DNA of 64,000 nucleotides, from contig JBJOHV010000055.1 in assembly GCA_046047495.1 (NCBI GenBank), positions 1-64,000 of the forward strand, in the 5' to 3' direction. Under the pieces are notes generated by a model, which did not search any database, was not told the DNA's origin, and saw only the letters and a list, made by a program, of their open reading frames with translations. Made by a program: the position numbers and the translations under genes. Below are positions 7,814-16,807 of this stretch, piece by piece. Each line of letters opens with the position of its first letter. Within the stretch, counting starts at the first letter, position 1. This stretch comes from NORP240 sp046047495. GTDB taxonomy: Bacteria; Pseudomonadota; Gammaproteobacteria; Pseudomonadales; Pseudohongiellaceae.

Positions 7814-7851
7814 ACCAGGTGACTTCAATGACAACCGTCGGCAGGGTCTTT

Positions 7852-9123
7852 ATGAAAAATTGTGTGATGCTCATGTCCCTGGTTGGATTGCTGGCTTCCG
7901 AGGTAACCATGGCTGCCGAGAGTCTGGAGTCTATCAAAGCCCGCTTCGTGGGTGACTGGGATCTGGTGCACTACATCAGCTTTCCCGAGCAGGGTGGCGA
8001 GCGGGACATGGCCTATATCGGCACCCTGCGCTACGACGAATTCGACACCATGGCCGGCATCGGCATGCCGGTGGATCTGCCGGAGCGGGCTGCGGCAAGT
8101 GAAGAACGGCTGATGGCCGGCTTCGCCTATTGGGGTCAGGTGCACTATGACTTGCCGAACCAGCGGGTGCTCCACCGTGTGGAGGGCTCACCCATGGCGC
8201 CGGGCTGGGTCGGCGGCGACAACATCCGCTATTTCGATTTCGTCGGCAATTATCTGCAGCTGTCCCTGCGCAATGACACCGGGCGCACCACCGGCACCCT
8301 GACCTGGCGCAAGCGGCAGGCGCCGCCGGGGCTGGCCTCCGCCGCCGAGGGTGCCCGGGCTGCGCTGCAACAGTTCTTTGCCGCCTGGAACACCGGTGAC
8401 ACGGATCAGGTGCGTCCCCTGCTGCATTATCCCCATATCACCCACTCACCCGCCAATCTGCTGATTGCCAACACACCCGCTGAGTTCGTACAGGACATGG
8501 AGCTGTTGCGCAGCCAGGGCTGGGCCAGCAGTCGCATCGACCGGGTGCAGACCTATCAGGTGTCGGCGGACAAGGCGCACATGGGTGTCTGGTACAGCCG
8601 ACTGAACAGCGCAGGTGAGGTGTATCAGCCGGGTTTCGTATTTTATGTGTTCACCCGGCAAGAAGGCCGCTGGGGCATGCAGTATCGCGCACCGGGGGCG
8701 CTGCCCGGGCAATACCCCGAGGCTGCTTTACAGGCAGCCCGTGAGGAGGCCATGGCGGCGGCAAGGACATTCTTCGACGGCTTCAATGCCGCGGACAACA
8801 ACGCTTTGGCAGCTGTCCACCACATACCCCAGGTGATGATGAACCAGCTGGGATTCGTGCTGGCCACGGAACCCTCATCACCCATCGTCACCACCGACTT
8901 CGCCGGCCTGCGACAACGGGAAAACTGGGGCCGCAGCCGCATTGCCGTGCTGAATCCCCTATCTGTCACGCCGAACCAGGTGATACTCGAAATCGTATTC
9001 GAGCGTTATGACAGCAGCGGAGAGAAGTACCGAACCGTCCCCGGTATATGGGTGCTGAGCCGGCGGGAAGGGCGCTGGGGGTTGACCTACCGCTCGCTGC
9101 TGGACCCCACAGCCGCTCTTTGA
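7852..9123 (+). CDS. Exported lipocalin-like plus double NTF2-like protein
   Basis: A 423-aa protein with signal peptide MKNCVMLMSLVGLLASEVTMAAE. Residues about 30-155 form a lipocalin-like barrel (FVGDWDLVHYISFPEQGG, YIGTLRYDEFDTMAGIG, ending TGTLTWRK), a type often named lipocalin_5. Two NTF2-like repeats follow (about 165-290 and 298-423): each starts with an A-A-x-x-F-F-x-x-[WF]-N helix and ends in an E-G-R-W-G-[ML]-x-Y-R strand. The NTF2 halves resemble the protein at 11454-12347. The start at 7852 is preferred over 7819/7828 because it gives a clean signal peptide and has AGGG upstream. Substrate unknown. Confidence 0.78.
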   Translation: MKNCVMLMSLVGLLASEVTMAAESLESIKARFVGDWDLVHYISFPEQGGERDMAYIGTLRYDEFDTMAGIGMPVDLPERAAASEERLMAGFAYWGQVHYDLPNQRVLHRVEGSPMAPGWVGGDNIRYFDFVGNYLQLSLRNDTGRTTGTLTWRKRQAPPGLASAAEGARAALQQFFAAWNTGDTDQVRPLLHYPHITHSPANLLIANTPAEFVQDMELLRSQGWASSRIDRVQTYQVSADKAHMGVWYSRLNSAGEVYQPGFVFYVFTRQEGRWGMQYRAPGALPGQYPEAALQAAREEAMAAARTFFDGFNAADNNALAAVHHIPQVMMNQLGFVLATEPSSPIVTTDFAGLRQRENWGRSRIAVLNPLSVTPNQVILEIVFERYDSSGEKYRTVPGIWVLSRREGRWGLTYRSLLDPTAAL

Positions 9124-9152
9124 CACAGTCCGATCCATTGCGAGCTCATTCT

Positions 9153-9653
9153 ATGCGAAGCAGAACGCAATTCTTCATCACACACATCCTGGTGATGGCC
9201 CTGAGCGCCATTGCCTCTGCCTCCTTTGCCCAGGTCGGCGGCAGCCTGATCGAGTTTCCACCGCTGGATATCGAGCTGCAGATTACCGAAACTGCCGACG
9301 GAAAACCGATGCTGGATGTCGAGGAAATCCACCTGGTGACCGGTGAGTACTATCGCCTCAATATCACCAGCACCGGTCAAACCGACTGGCGGCTGGAACT
9401 GGCCGATCTGCTGCAGAACTCCCACCTGCGGGTGGTGACCATCAACGGCATCGAGGTCCATCTGCAGGCCATGGTGTTCAGGGCCATCGAGTTCGACCAG
9501 CCCGGCACCGCCTCCTTCAGCTTCACACCCATCGCGCCGGGCACCTACCGGTTCACGGTGGGCCGCAATCCCATCGCCCAGGGCCTTGAGCGCGGACAGG
9601 CCGGTGTTCAGGAAGCGGACCGCCGTGCGGAAGGGCTGTTCGTCGTCGAGTGA
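9153..9653 (+). CDS. Exported beta-sandwich protein of unknown function
   Basis: A 166-aa protein with a Sec signal peptide (residues 1-26, ending ASASFAQ). The rest is beta-rich (IELQITETADGKPML, YYRLNITSTGQTDWRLELAD, GTASFSFTPIAPGTYRFTVG). The last pattern resembles the end of cupredoxin-like or DUF-type Ig sandwiches, but the Cys and Met copper ligands are missing. It starts 29 nt after the upstream lipocalin/NTF2 gene on the same strand, so the two may form an operon. The start at 9153 is chosen for the signal peptide. I do not recognise the family. Confidence 0.68.
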   Translation: MRSRTQFFITHILVMALSAIASASFAQVGGSLIEFPPLDIELQITETADGKPMLDVEEIHLVTGEYYRLNITSTGQTDWRLELADLLQNSHLRVVTINGIEVHLQAMVFRAIEFDQPGTASFSFTPIAPGTYRFTVGRNPIAQGLERGQAGVQEADRRAEGLFVVE

Positions 9654-9887
9654 CCGCAATTTTTCATCGCCGACAGCATTTGCTGAATGGTGACCAAGAT
9701 AGCTGTTTCAACTAGTTTGTTGCGCTTACCTGACACCAGAAATACCGATCGTGAGAATCATGTTTTTTTAATCACTTTCTTGCGGCAGAACAAACCCCCG
9801 TCATTTTTCACTGCGCCGCCCATCCCGGGTGTTCACGGTTTCTCTAGACTGTAGGAGTCCATCCACTCTTTGCACAGGAGTCTCTAC

Positions 9888-11360
9888 ATGCCCGTCGGCA
9901 ATGCGCCCATACTTTCCGACAATCAGGATCTGACCACTGCCCTGCTGAAAGTCACCATGGCCTGGCCGGACTGGCAGAGCACCACGCCCACGCTGCAGGA
10001 CTGGCACCTGGTCAGCGCCAGCGAACTTGGCCTGAGTGCCACACAGCTCAGCAATGGCGTGTTTCGCAATGCCAATGCCGAGGCCATCGTCGCAGCGGCC
10101 ACTTACAACGGCCACCGCACGCTCGCGGTGGGCTTTCGCGGCACCAATGACACCGAGGACTGGCGCCAGGACTTTCAGAACGTCAATGAACATTACACCC
10201 TTTTCGAACCGCTGGTCACCGCGCTCAAGAGCGTCGTCGCCAATGGCGAGTTCGATCTGGTGCTGGCCACCGGTCACAGTCTCGGGGGGGCCATGACCCA
10301 GCTGTTCATGGCGGACTACAACGGCATCGCGCCAGCCTATGCCATCACCACCGGCTCCCCGGGTATTCTGCAGGATCAGGCCACCGCCGATGCCCGCATC
10401 ATCAATTACCAGGTGGCAGATGACCCCATCGTGTACCTCGGCGCCAACCGTGCGCTCGTGGGTCAGACACTCTCCGGCCCCCTCGGTGCACTGCTGGTGG
10501 GACAGCTTGCGAATGTGCTGAACACTTCGTTCGGGATTCCGACCAGCACGTTCACGGAGTCCATCCCGTTCTTCACCCGCGATTATTTGAACCGCGGCAC
10601 TGTCGAACTATTGAAGGCACCAGGACATCCGGATACACCGCCTTCCAGCCTGCTGTCACTGCTGACGTCCTACAACGCCAGTGCACACGAGTTTCCCGCG
10701 TACCAGACCGGCATTGCGGCCGGCAACCGCAACCCCTTCGACCTTACGGCCGGCAGCCGGGGTGGTGCCGGCAACGATGCGCTGTTTGCCACCACGGGCA
10801 ATGATGCCGTCGATGGCGGTTTGGGCTACGACACCCTGTATCTGCATATCGAGCGCGGGCAGGCCGTCATCACGTCCGGAGCGGACGGACTGACCAGTGT
10901 GAGCAGCACTGCCAGTGGCAATGACTCGCTCATCAGCGTGGAGCGTCTGGCCTTTGCCGATAAACGCCTGGCCTTCGATCTGGGGGCCACGCAGTCCGCC
11001 GGCATGGCCGCACGCCTGATCGGCGCCGCCTTCGATGCTCCCGCCATCGCGGCGCACCCCGACTGGATGGGCGCCGGCATCGGCGTGTTCGATCAGGGTG
11101 CCAGCCTGCTGGACGTCTGCCTGCAGGTGGTGGTGCTTATGGGCGACCCGGACAATCAGAGTTTCGTGAATACGGTGTATACCAACGTGGCCGGCGTGGC
11201 GCCCGGTGCGGCAGAGCTGCAGCATTTCACCAGTCTGCTGGAAGGTTCGGGGGGCACGCTGAGCAAGGCCGCCCTGCTGGAACAGGCTGCCTTGATCGAT
11301 GTGAACGAAACCAATATCGGCCTGGTCGGCCTGCAGAGCACCGGGGTGGAGTTCCTGTAG
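9888..11360 (+). CDS. Class 3 lipase with RTX-like/DUF4214-like C-terminal half
   Basis: A 490-aa predicted secreted esterase/lipase. Residues 1-230 form an alpha/beta hydrolase of the lipase class 3 type: VGFRGTND (oxyanion region), nucleophile Ser131 in GHSLGGA, probable Asp in QVADDPIVYLG, and a candidate His in SAHEFPAY. After about residue 285 a degenerate RTX nonapeptide block appears (GGAGNDALFATTGNDAVDGG, then LGYDTL), then a DUF4214-like tail (NTVYTNVAGVAPGAAELQHF). There is no N-terminal signal peptide, so type I secretion via the C terminus is inferred; no ABC or HlyD transporter genes are in this window. AGGAG lies 8 nt before the ATG. Confidence 0.85.
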   Translation: MPVGNAPILSDNQDLTTALLKVTMAWPDWQSTTPTLQDWHLVSASELGLSATQLSNGVFRNANAEAIVAAATYNGHRTLAVGFRGTNDTEDWRQDFQNVNEHYTLFEPLVTALKSVVANGEFDLVLATGHSLGGAMTQLFMADYNGIAPAYAITTGSPGILQDQATADARIINYQVADDPIVYLGANRALVGQTLSGPLGALLVGQLANVLNTSFGIPTSTFTESIPFFTRDYLNRGTVELLKAPGHPDTPPSSLLSLLTSYNASAHEFPAYQTGIAAGNRNPFDLTAGSRGGAGNDALFATTGNDAVDGGLGYDTLYLHIERGQAVITSGADGLTSVSSTASGNDSLISVERLAFADKRLAFDLGATQSAGMAARLIGAAFDAPAIAAHPDWMGAGIGVFDQGASLLDVCLQVVVLMGDPDNQSFVNTVYTNVAGVAPGAAELQHFTSLLEGSGGTLSKAALLEQAALIDVNETNIGLVGLQSTGVEFL

Positions 11361-11453
11361 AGACGTGCTATCGTCCCGGCATCGCACACAAAGTCAGGCT
11401 TAGGCACCGGCTTAAATGGTGCCACGCCAGGCCCGCGAGCGCAGTGATCCGCC

Positions 11454-12347
11454 TTACGGCCCCATCACCGAGCGGGCCTGCACCTTCCACTCTCCGTTGC
11501 GCAGGGTAACCAGAAACAGCGCCTCGTACTCGCTGAGTTCGGTGCCATCCGCGCCCACGTTCACATAGCGCAGGGTGACGTTGGCGGAATTGGCGCTGGC
11601 CTGTACCACCTGCAGGTTTTCGTAGCGGATCTCCAGCCACGTGCGCTGGCGGCCGGGTTCCGTGCCGTTGCGGAAATCTGCCAGGTTCTCCCAATATTCC
11701 ACGTCGATGCCGGCAATCCTCACATGGGGTATGTGGATGGCGGCGGCCAGTTGCTCGGGATCATGGGAGTTGAAGGCGGCGAAATAGGCCTCCACCGCGG
11801 CGCGGGCACCCTGGGTGGTGGCCCGCACCACGTTGCGGTCGTCGGTGAATTGGCCGGCGCCAAAGCGGGACTGCAGACCCCAGTGTCCGTCACGCTGGGT
11901 GATCACATAGGTCACCAGGCTGCTGATGGTGGGTTCGTCGTTTTCGTTGTAGCGGATCCAGCGGCCGGCGATGTGCACCTTGTCCTTGCCCACCTGCAGC
12001 ACTTCGCGGCTGTGCCAGCGGGAATAACGCCAGCCGGTGGCCAGGGTCTGGTTGAAATCGGTGTTGGCGGCGTAATCCTCCGCGGTCAGAAACAGATCGA
12101 AGCGGGGATTGGAGCTGGGCCGCACGTGGGGGTAGTTGAGGGAGCTGGCCCACACCGCAGGATTGCGGGTGTTCCAGGTCTCCATGAAACGGTCATGGGC
12201 CTGCAGGGCCAGGTGTTCGCTGAGTGCCCGCTCGTCACGGCCGAGGGGAGTCTGTGCCTGACCCGCGGTCAGCATCGACAGTGCAATGAGTGACACCAGG
12301 CCGGTCAGGATGTGGCGAAAATGAAAGGAACGTACAGGGCGATGCAT
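11454..12347 (-). CDS. Exported double NTF2-like protein
   Basis: A 297-aa protein with signal peptide (about residues 1-31, ending AGQAQT). Two NTF2-like repeats follow: HDRFMETWNTRNPAVWASSLNYPHVR to DGHWGLQSRFG, and ARAAVEAYFAAFNSHDPEQL, HIPHVRI to NGEWKVQARS. Both keep the helix / Y-P-H-V-R / W-K-V-Q pattern, so the gene arose by internal duplication. It is a relative of the NTF2 halves of the protein at 7852-9123. GGAGG precedes the start. It is convergent with the lipase gene; no function is known. Confidence 0.78.
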   Translation of the reverse strand: MHRPVRSFHFRHILTGLVSLIALSMLTAGQAQTPLGRDERALSEHLALQAHDRFMETWNTRNPAVWASSLNYPHVRPSSNPRFDLFLTAEDYAANTDFNQTLATGWRYSRWHSREVLQVGKDKVHIAGRWIRYNENDEPTISSLVTYVITQRDGHWGLQSRFGAGQFTDDRNVVRATTQGARAAVEAYFAAFNSHDPEQLAAAIHIPHVRIAGIDVEYWENLADFRNGTEPGRQRTWLEIRYENLQVVQASANSANVTLRYVNVGADGTELSEYEALFLVTLRNGEWKVQARSVMGP

Positions 12348-12388
12348 GGCCGCCTCCTTTTTGTGATGGGCGTTGTGATGGGACGTTG

Positions 12389-13117
12389 TCAGGGAACATG
12401 CCGGTCGGTGGCGAAAGCAATTCCGGAGCCTTCCACCTGGTACTGCCGACGCTCGGCAAAACGGCGCTGGGATTCCGGGTCAGCGCCAAAATTACGGCTA
12501 TTGAGCCAGCCTTCATAACTGGGGTACCAGAAGATGCGGTTCAGGCGGGCGATGCCGTCCCGGTCCGGCACTTCCCGGAACAGGCCCACCACCCGCACAC
12601 CAAAAGCCGGTTCGAAGGTGACCCAGGCCTCGCGGCTGAGGCGGAACACCTCGTCCACATTCTGCGGCTGGTAGAACTCGTCCCGGTGCACGTAAAAGCC
12701 CGGACCACTGCTGATGTTCAATCCGTCCACAAGATAAAGGGGATCGTAGGCCCGGGTGGTCACGTCGCTCACGCCGGCCACACCCCGCAGGACGATTTCC
12801 AGGGAGGGCAGCAGTTCCTCGGTTGGACGGTCCCAGGCCAGCATCAGAATCACCTGATTGGCCGCGAGCCCGGCAAAGGGCGCGTCGGCGGGTTTTTCCA
12901 CCGGGGTGAACAGACCGTAGAGCCGCGCCCCGGACAGGCGCATGGCGTTCATGACCGGCTCTTCGATGTCCTGAATCAGGGTATCCAGTTCCCCGCTGGT
13001 TTCGATGATGGAGTAGGTGAACTGATGGGACAGGGCCGGGTCGGCGGCGGTCTGGGCGGTGAGCCAGGCGGGTGTGGCGGAAAAAATAAGCAGGAGCAGG
13101 GCGGTGAGTCTGGACAT
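12389..13117 (-). CDS. Exported protein, possibly NIPSNAP-like
   Basis: A 242-aa protein with signal peptide MSRLTALLLLIFSATPAWLTAQ. The mature part alternates helices and strands; the second half (FYVHRDEFYQPQNVDEVF, FGVRVVGLFREVPDRDGIARLNRIFWYPSYEGWLNSRNF, ESQRRFAERRQY) recalls a ferredoxin-like NIPSNAP/dimeric alpha-beta barrel, where paired strands end in W-x-S-x-x-x-x. The assignment is weak. It lies 41 nt upstream of the double NTF2 gene on the same strand, probably co-transcribed. Confidence 0.62.
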   Translation of the reverse strand: MSRLTALLLLIFSATPAWLTAQTAADPALSHQFTYSIIETSGELDTLIQDIEEPVMNAMRLSGARLYGLFTPVEKPADAPFAGLAANQVILMLAWDRPTEELLPSLEIVLRGVAGVSDVTTRAYDPLYLVDGLNISSGPGFYVHRDEFYQPQNVDEVFRLSREAWVTFEPAFGVRVVGLFREVPDRDGIARLNRIFWYPSYEGWLNSRNFGADPESQRRFAERRQYQVEGSGIAFATDRHVP

Positions 13118-13198
13118 GGTGACTGTCTTTGAGTGGGTGGCTGGTTCCGCGAGTTTACGCCGTGAGGTGGATTTACACCAAAAACTCGGCTAGGCAGA

Positions 13199-15775
13199 TC
13201 AGAAACCAGCGACCCGGAACAGGTCATCCGCCGCCTGCAGCACCTTGCCCCGCAGGCGGGGCGGCAGGTCGGGGTTGTCGTCCAGATACTGGCGCACCGT
13301 CTCTGCGGCATCCGGTGACTGATAACCCCCGAGGGTGGCGTTGAGCCAGTTGAGGGGAAAGAAGATGTCGCCGGTGAGCAGGATCTCCTCGGTGAGATCC
13401 AGGCTCGGTCGCAACAGGAACCCGGAGGCCTCGTTGTGCAGGGGATGATGAATCGCCCCCATGGCGTCCAGTACCCAGGATTCCTGCCGTCGCACGGCAA
13501 CATCGGCGAAACGGTCGAACAGGGCGGTGTGGACATCCCTGTCCTGACTCAATGCCGGACGGATAAAGCGGAATCGTCCCAGTCGATCGGGATTGCTGAT
13601 GCGCTGTTCCTGGGCATCCAGAATGGCTGTTGCATCAGCCACATCGCGCAGCGCCAGGGCTTCCGCCAGGGCGATGTACTGCTGTTCCTGCAGGGGCAAG
13701 CCTTCCGGTGTCTCCTCACCCTGCCAGATGCGTTGCAGGCGCCGGGTGCCTTCCGCGCTCAGGGTCATGCTGGTGAGGGCCGCGAAATAGGCGCCCTTTC
13801 GACCCGGCGTGGTGGCCCTGTCCAATGCCTCCCATAACACCTGTTCTAAATCGCTGCTGACCTCCTGGCGGGAATCGGCAGGGAGGAATTGCCAGAAGGC
13901 CTGGCGCAACAGGCCCAGCAACTGCTGTGCCATGAGCTCATCCGCTTCGGCAGTCAGCGCCGGCAGGAGCGCGGTGACGAAATTCGCCGGAGTGATGTCA
14001 CCATCCAGCATTTCTTCCCACAGGGTCTGCCACACCACCGCGCGATGCACCGGATTTTCCAGATCCTGCACGGCGTCGAGCAGGGCGGTGCGGCTGCGCT
14101 CATCCAGCTCGAAGCGGCCATAACCGATACCGTCGGCACCGGCGAAGATAAAATCCGGGTCGCTGGTCAGTGGCACCGGCACGAAAGCCTCCGCCTGTTG
14201 CAGCTGCAGGTTGTACTCGGTCACGGCGCCTCCGGCACCGACCGCCAGCACCAGAGGTTGATTCCACAACAGGCCGCGCTGGGCATCACTGTCCGACTGG
14301 CGCACGGTGATGCCGCCGTCGCTCCATTCGGTAGTGATGCGCGGCCGCCCCGACTGCGCAACCCAGACGTCACTCCATTGGGCCAGATCCTGTTCGGTGA
14401 GGGTGTCGAGTATCCCGATCAGGTCAGGCCAGCCGGCATTGCCATAACGGTTTTCATCCAGATAGCGTCGCAGGCCATCCCGCAGTTGCTGTTCTCCAAT
14501 CAGCTCTTCCAGCTGGCGCATGACCACCGGCGCTTTCTGGTAAATGATGGCACCGTAAAGGGAGCCTGCGTCGTTGAGATTGTCCAGGTCCTGGCGGATG
14601 GGATTGGTGCCGGCGGTCCGGTCCACGGCGTAGGCCGTGGGGTGATGGGCCTGAAAGAAGCGCAGGTCCAGGTTCAGATCGGGAAACGCCGGCCCGGCGA
14701 TTTTCGCCGCCATGAAATTGGCAAACACCTCTTTCATCCACACGTCGTTGAACCACTCCATGGTGACCAGATCGCCAAACCACATATGGGCGGTTTCGTG
14801 GGCGATCAGGCTGGCGCGGCTCAGCTCCTGGGTGCGGGAGGCGGTGGGGTCGAGAAACAGGCTCTCGGCCCGGTACCAGATGGCGCCAGGATGCTCCATA
14901 CCGCCGAACTGGAAGGCAGGCACGGCGAAAAAGTCGAACTTGTCGAAGGGGTAGGCAATGCCGGTGTAGTCCTCCAGCCATTCAAGAGCAGTGGCGTGCA
15001 GGTCGAAGATGGCATCCCGGTTGCGGGCGAATTTTTCGGCATCAGTTTCCCGGTGATATAGGTTGAATTCGCGGCCGTTGCGGCTGGCCGATTCCACCTG
15101 CAACTCGCCGGCGGCGAAGGAGAACAGATAGGTGCTGATGGGCAAGGTCTGCGCAAAACGCAGTATGTGCTGCCGCGGATCGCCGGCATCGCGGGACACC
15201 AGTGCCCCATTGGATACCGCCTGCCAGGCTGCCGGAACACTCAGGGTCAGGGTGAAGCGCGCCTTGATGTCGGGTTGCTCGAACACCGGAAACGCGGTGG
15301 AAGCCCGATCCGGGACGAACAGGGCATACATGAATTCACCCTGCCGGTTCAGGGCGGCATCGGTGCTGCGAAATGCGATGTCGATGCGTTGCGGGCCGCT
15401 GGACAGATGTCCTGCGGGTATGACGATGTGATCCGGCACCAGAACCGGGTCGATTGTCACACCATTCACCGCTACCGAAAGCACCTGATCAGCCGGAGCC
15501 TGGAAATCCAGCACCAGGGGCTGACTGTTATCAACCAGATCCAGCCCGATGCTGACCTCGCCGGTAACCGGCTCGGACACCTGGGCCGGCAGGCGCAGGT
15601 GCAGATCGTATGCCACGTTCCGCAGGGCCAGTGCCCGCTGGCGGGCAAGTTCAGCGGCGACCCCGGGTGCAGGTACGGCGACTTCCGGGGCAACCGGATC
15701 AGGTGATTCAGGCATCTTGGCGTCGCAGGTCAGCAGACCGAAGGCAATGAGGCACAGCAACAGGTGTTTTGACAT
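13199..15775 (-). CDS. M1 family zinc aminopeptidase
   Basis: An 858-aa metallopeptidase. Zinc site HETAH at residues 326-330 with the third ligand Glu349 eighteen residues on (WFNDVWMKEVF), and the exopeptidase motif FGGMEHPGAIW just upstream (GxMEN-like; the usual Asn is His here). An ERAP1-like helical C-terminal domain fills residues about 500-858 (LLDAVQDLENPVHRAVVWQTLWEEML). The N terminus is a signal sequence ending LLTC; Cys17 could be lipidated, but Thr at -1 makes the lipobox atypical. It probably cleaves N-terminal residues from peptides in the periplasm. It lies upstream of the 12389-13117 gene, same strand, 81 nt apart. Confidence 0.9.
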   Translation of the reverse strand: MSKHLLLCLIAFGLLTCDAKMPESPDPVAPEVAVPAPGVAAELARQRALALRNVAYDLHLRLPAQVSEPVTGEVSIGLDLVDNSQPLVLDFQAPADQVLSVAVNGVTIDPVLVPDHIVIPAGHLSSGPQRIDIAFRSTDAALNRQGEFMYALFVPDRASTAFPVFEQPDIKARFTLTLSVPAAWQAVSNGALVSRDAGDPRQHILRFAQTLPISTYLFSFAAGELQVESASRNGREFNLYHRETDAEKFARNRDAIFDLHATALEWLEDYTGIAYPFDKFDFFAVPAFQFGGMEHPGAIWYRAESLFLDPTASRTQELSRASLIAHETAHMWFGDLVTMEWFNDVWMKEVFANFMAAKIAGPAFPDLNLDLRFFQAHHPTAYAVDRTAGTNPIRQDLDNLNDAGSLYGAIIYQKAPVVMRQLEELIGEQQLRDGLRRYLDENRYGNAGWPDLIGILDTLTEQDLAQWSDVWVAQSGRPRITTEWSDGGITVRQSDSDAQRGLLWNQPLVLAVGAGGAVTEYNLQLQQAEAFVPVPLTSDPDFIFAGADGIGYGRFELDERSRTALLDAVQDLENPVHRAVVWQTLWEEMLDGDITPANFVTALLPALTAEADELMAQQLLGLLRQAFWQFLPADSRQEVSSDLEQVLWEALDRATTPGRKGAYFAALTSMTLSAEGTRRLQRIWQGEETPEGLPLQEQQYIALAEALALRDVADATAILDAQEQRISNPDRLGRFRFIRPALSQDRDVHTALFDRFADVAVRRQESWVLDAMGAIHHPLHNEASGFLLRPSLDLTEEILLTGDIFFPLNWLNATLGGYQSPDAAETVRQYLDDNPDLPPRLRGKVLQAADDLFRVAGF

Positions 15776-15881
15776 GGCCCGCAGGATACCAGAAATCGGT
15801 GCCGGGGAATGGGCTTCTACGGAGTGGTTGAGTCGCCGTGACTGCGCTCCGGGGCAAGGTGGTCAATTTATCCGATTAACT

Positions 15882-15890
15882 TGCTATGAT
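15882..15890 (+). promoter_or_regulatory. Extended -10 promoter before the B3 metallo-hydrolase gene
   Basis: TGCTATGAT is an extended -10 (TG-N-TATGAT). The -35 region at the proper distance is poor (GTCAAT at 15862-15867), as usual for extended -10 promoters. The start codon is 33 nt downstream. The divergent M1 aminopeptidase gene begins on the other side. Confidence 0.5.
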
Positions 15891-15922
15891 CCATTCAAAA
15901 ACCAACAACAGGACTACCCCCC

Positions 15923-16792
15923 ATGCACACGTACACATCTTTCAGCCTGCCCGCCCGAGTGCTGACCTTTTGGTTGCTGTTTTCCGTCAGCCTGCCCCTG
16001 TGGGCCCAGAACGAAGCCTGGACCCGGCCGTTTCCCGCCTTCCGGGTGATCGGCAATCTGTACGGGGTGGGTACCTATGACCTGGCGGTCTGGCTGATCA
16101 CCACTGACGATGGCCACTTTCTCATCAATACGGGTCTGGAGGATTCCACCGCCCAGATCCGGGCCAACATCGAGTCCCTGGGTTTTCGCCTGGAGGATGT
16201 GAAAGTTCTGCTCACCATGCAGGCCCACTGGGATCACACCGCCGCCATGGCGGAGATCAAGGCCGTCACTGGTGCCGAGGTATGGGCTACGGCCGACGAT
16301 GCCCGGGTGTTGGCGGACGGCGGCTTCAGCGATGCCCATTTCGGCGGCCGGGAAACCTTCAAACCGGTAAGCGTGGAACGCATCATACGTGATGGAGAAG
16401 TCCTGAGCCTGGGGGATGTCCGACTGACCGTTCATGAACATCCGGGGCACACCGAAGGCAGTTCCAGTTATTCCATGGTGGTGAACGAGAACGGCCGCGA
16501 CTACGACGTGGTGATTGCCAACATGGGTACCATCAACCCCGGCAAGGTGCTGACCGGTGAGCCCACTTATCCCGGTGTAGCGGAGGACTTCGCCAGCACC
16601 TACCGCAGGCAGAAGGCCATGGCGGTGGACGTGTGGGTGGCTGCTCATGGGTCCCAGTACGGATTGCACGACAAGTGGCAGCCGGGCCAGGCTTATGATC
16701 CCGACACCTTTGTGGACCCTGAGGGATTTCTGGCGGCCGTGGAGCGGCTGGAAGCCCTCTATCTGGAGCAGCTGGCCGCAGAGCGGCGCTGA
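15923..16792 (+). CDS. Subclass B3 metallo-beta-lactamase-fold hydrolase with Gln at the first zinc position
   Basis: A 289-aa periplasmic protein with signal peptide (residues 1-28, PLWAQ). The metal motif is Q100-A-H102-W-D104-H105, where most enzymes have H-x-H-x-D-H. The other ligands are present: His176 (HPGHTEGSS) and His242 (AAHGSQYGLHDK). A Gln in the first position is known in GOB-type subclass B3 beta-lactamases, and overall layout (NTGLEDST, LTVHEHPGHTEG, SQYGLHDK near the end) is B3-like. Whether it hydrolyses beta-lactams is not shown; many environmental B3-like proteins have weak or other activities. Confidence 0.87.
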   Translation: MHTYTSFSLPARVLTFWLLFSVSLPLWAQNEAWTRPFPAFRVIGNLYGVGTYDLAVWLITTDDGHFLINTGLEDSTAQIRANIESLGFRLEDVKVLLTMQAHWDHTAAMAEIKAVTGAEVWATADDARVLADGGFSDAHFGGRETFKPVSVERIIRDGEVLSLGDVRLTVHEHPGHTEGSSSYSMVVNENGRDYDVVIANMGTINPGKVLTGEPTYPGVAEDFASTYRRQKAMAVDVWVAAHGSQYGLHDKWQPGQAYDPDTFVDPEGFLAAVERLEALYLEQLAAERR

Positions 16793-16807
16793 GGGCTCCG
16801 GCGGGGA

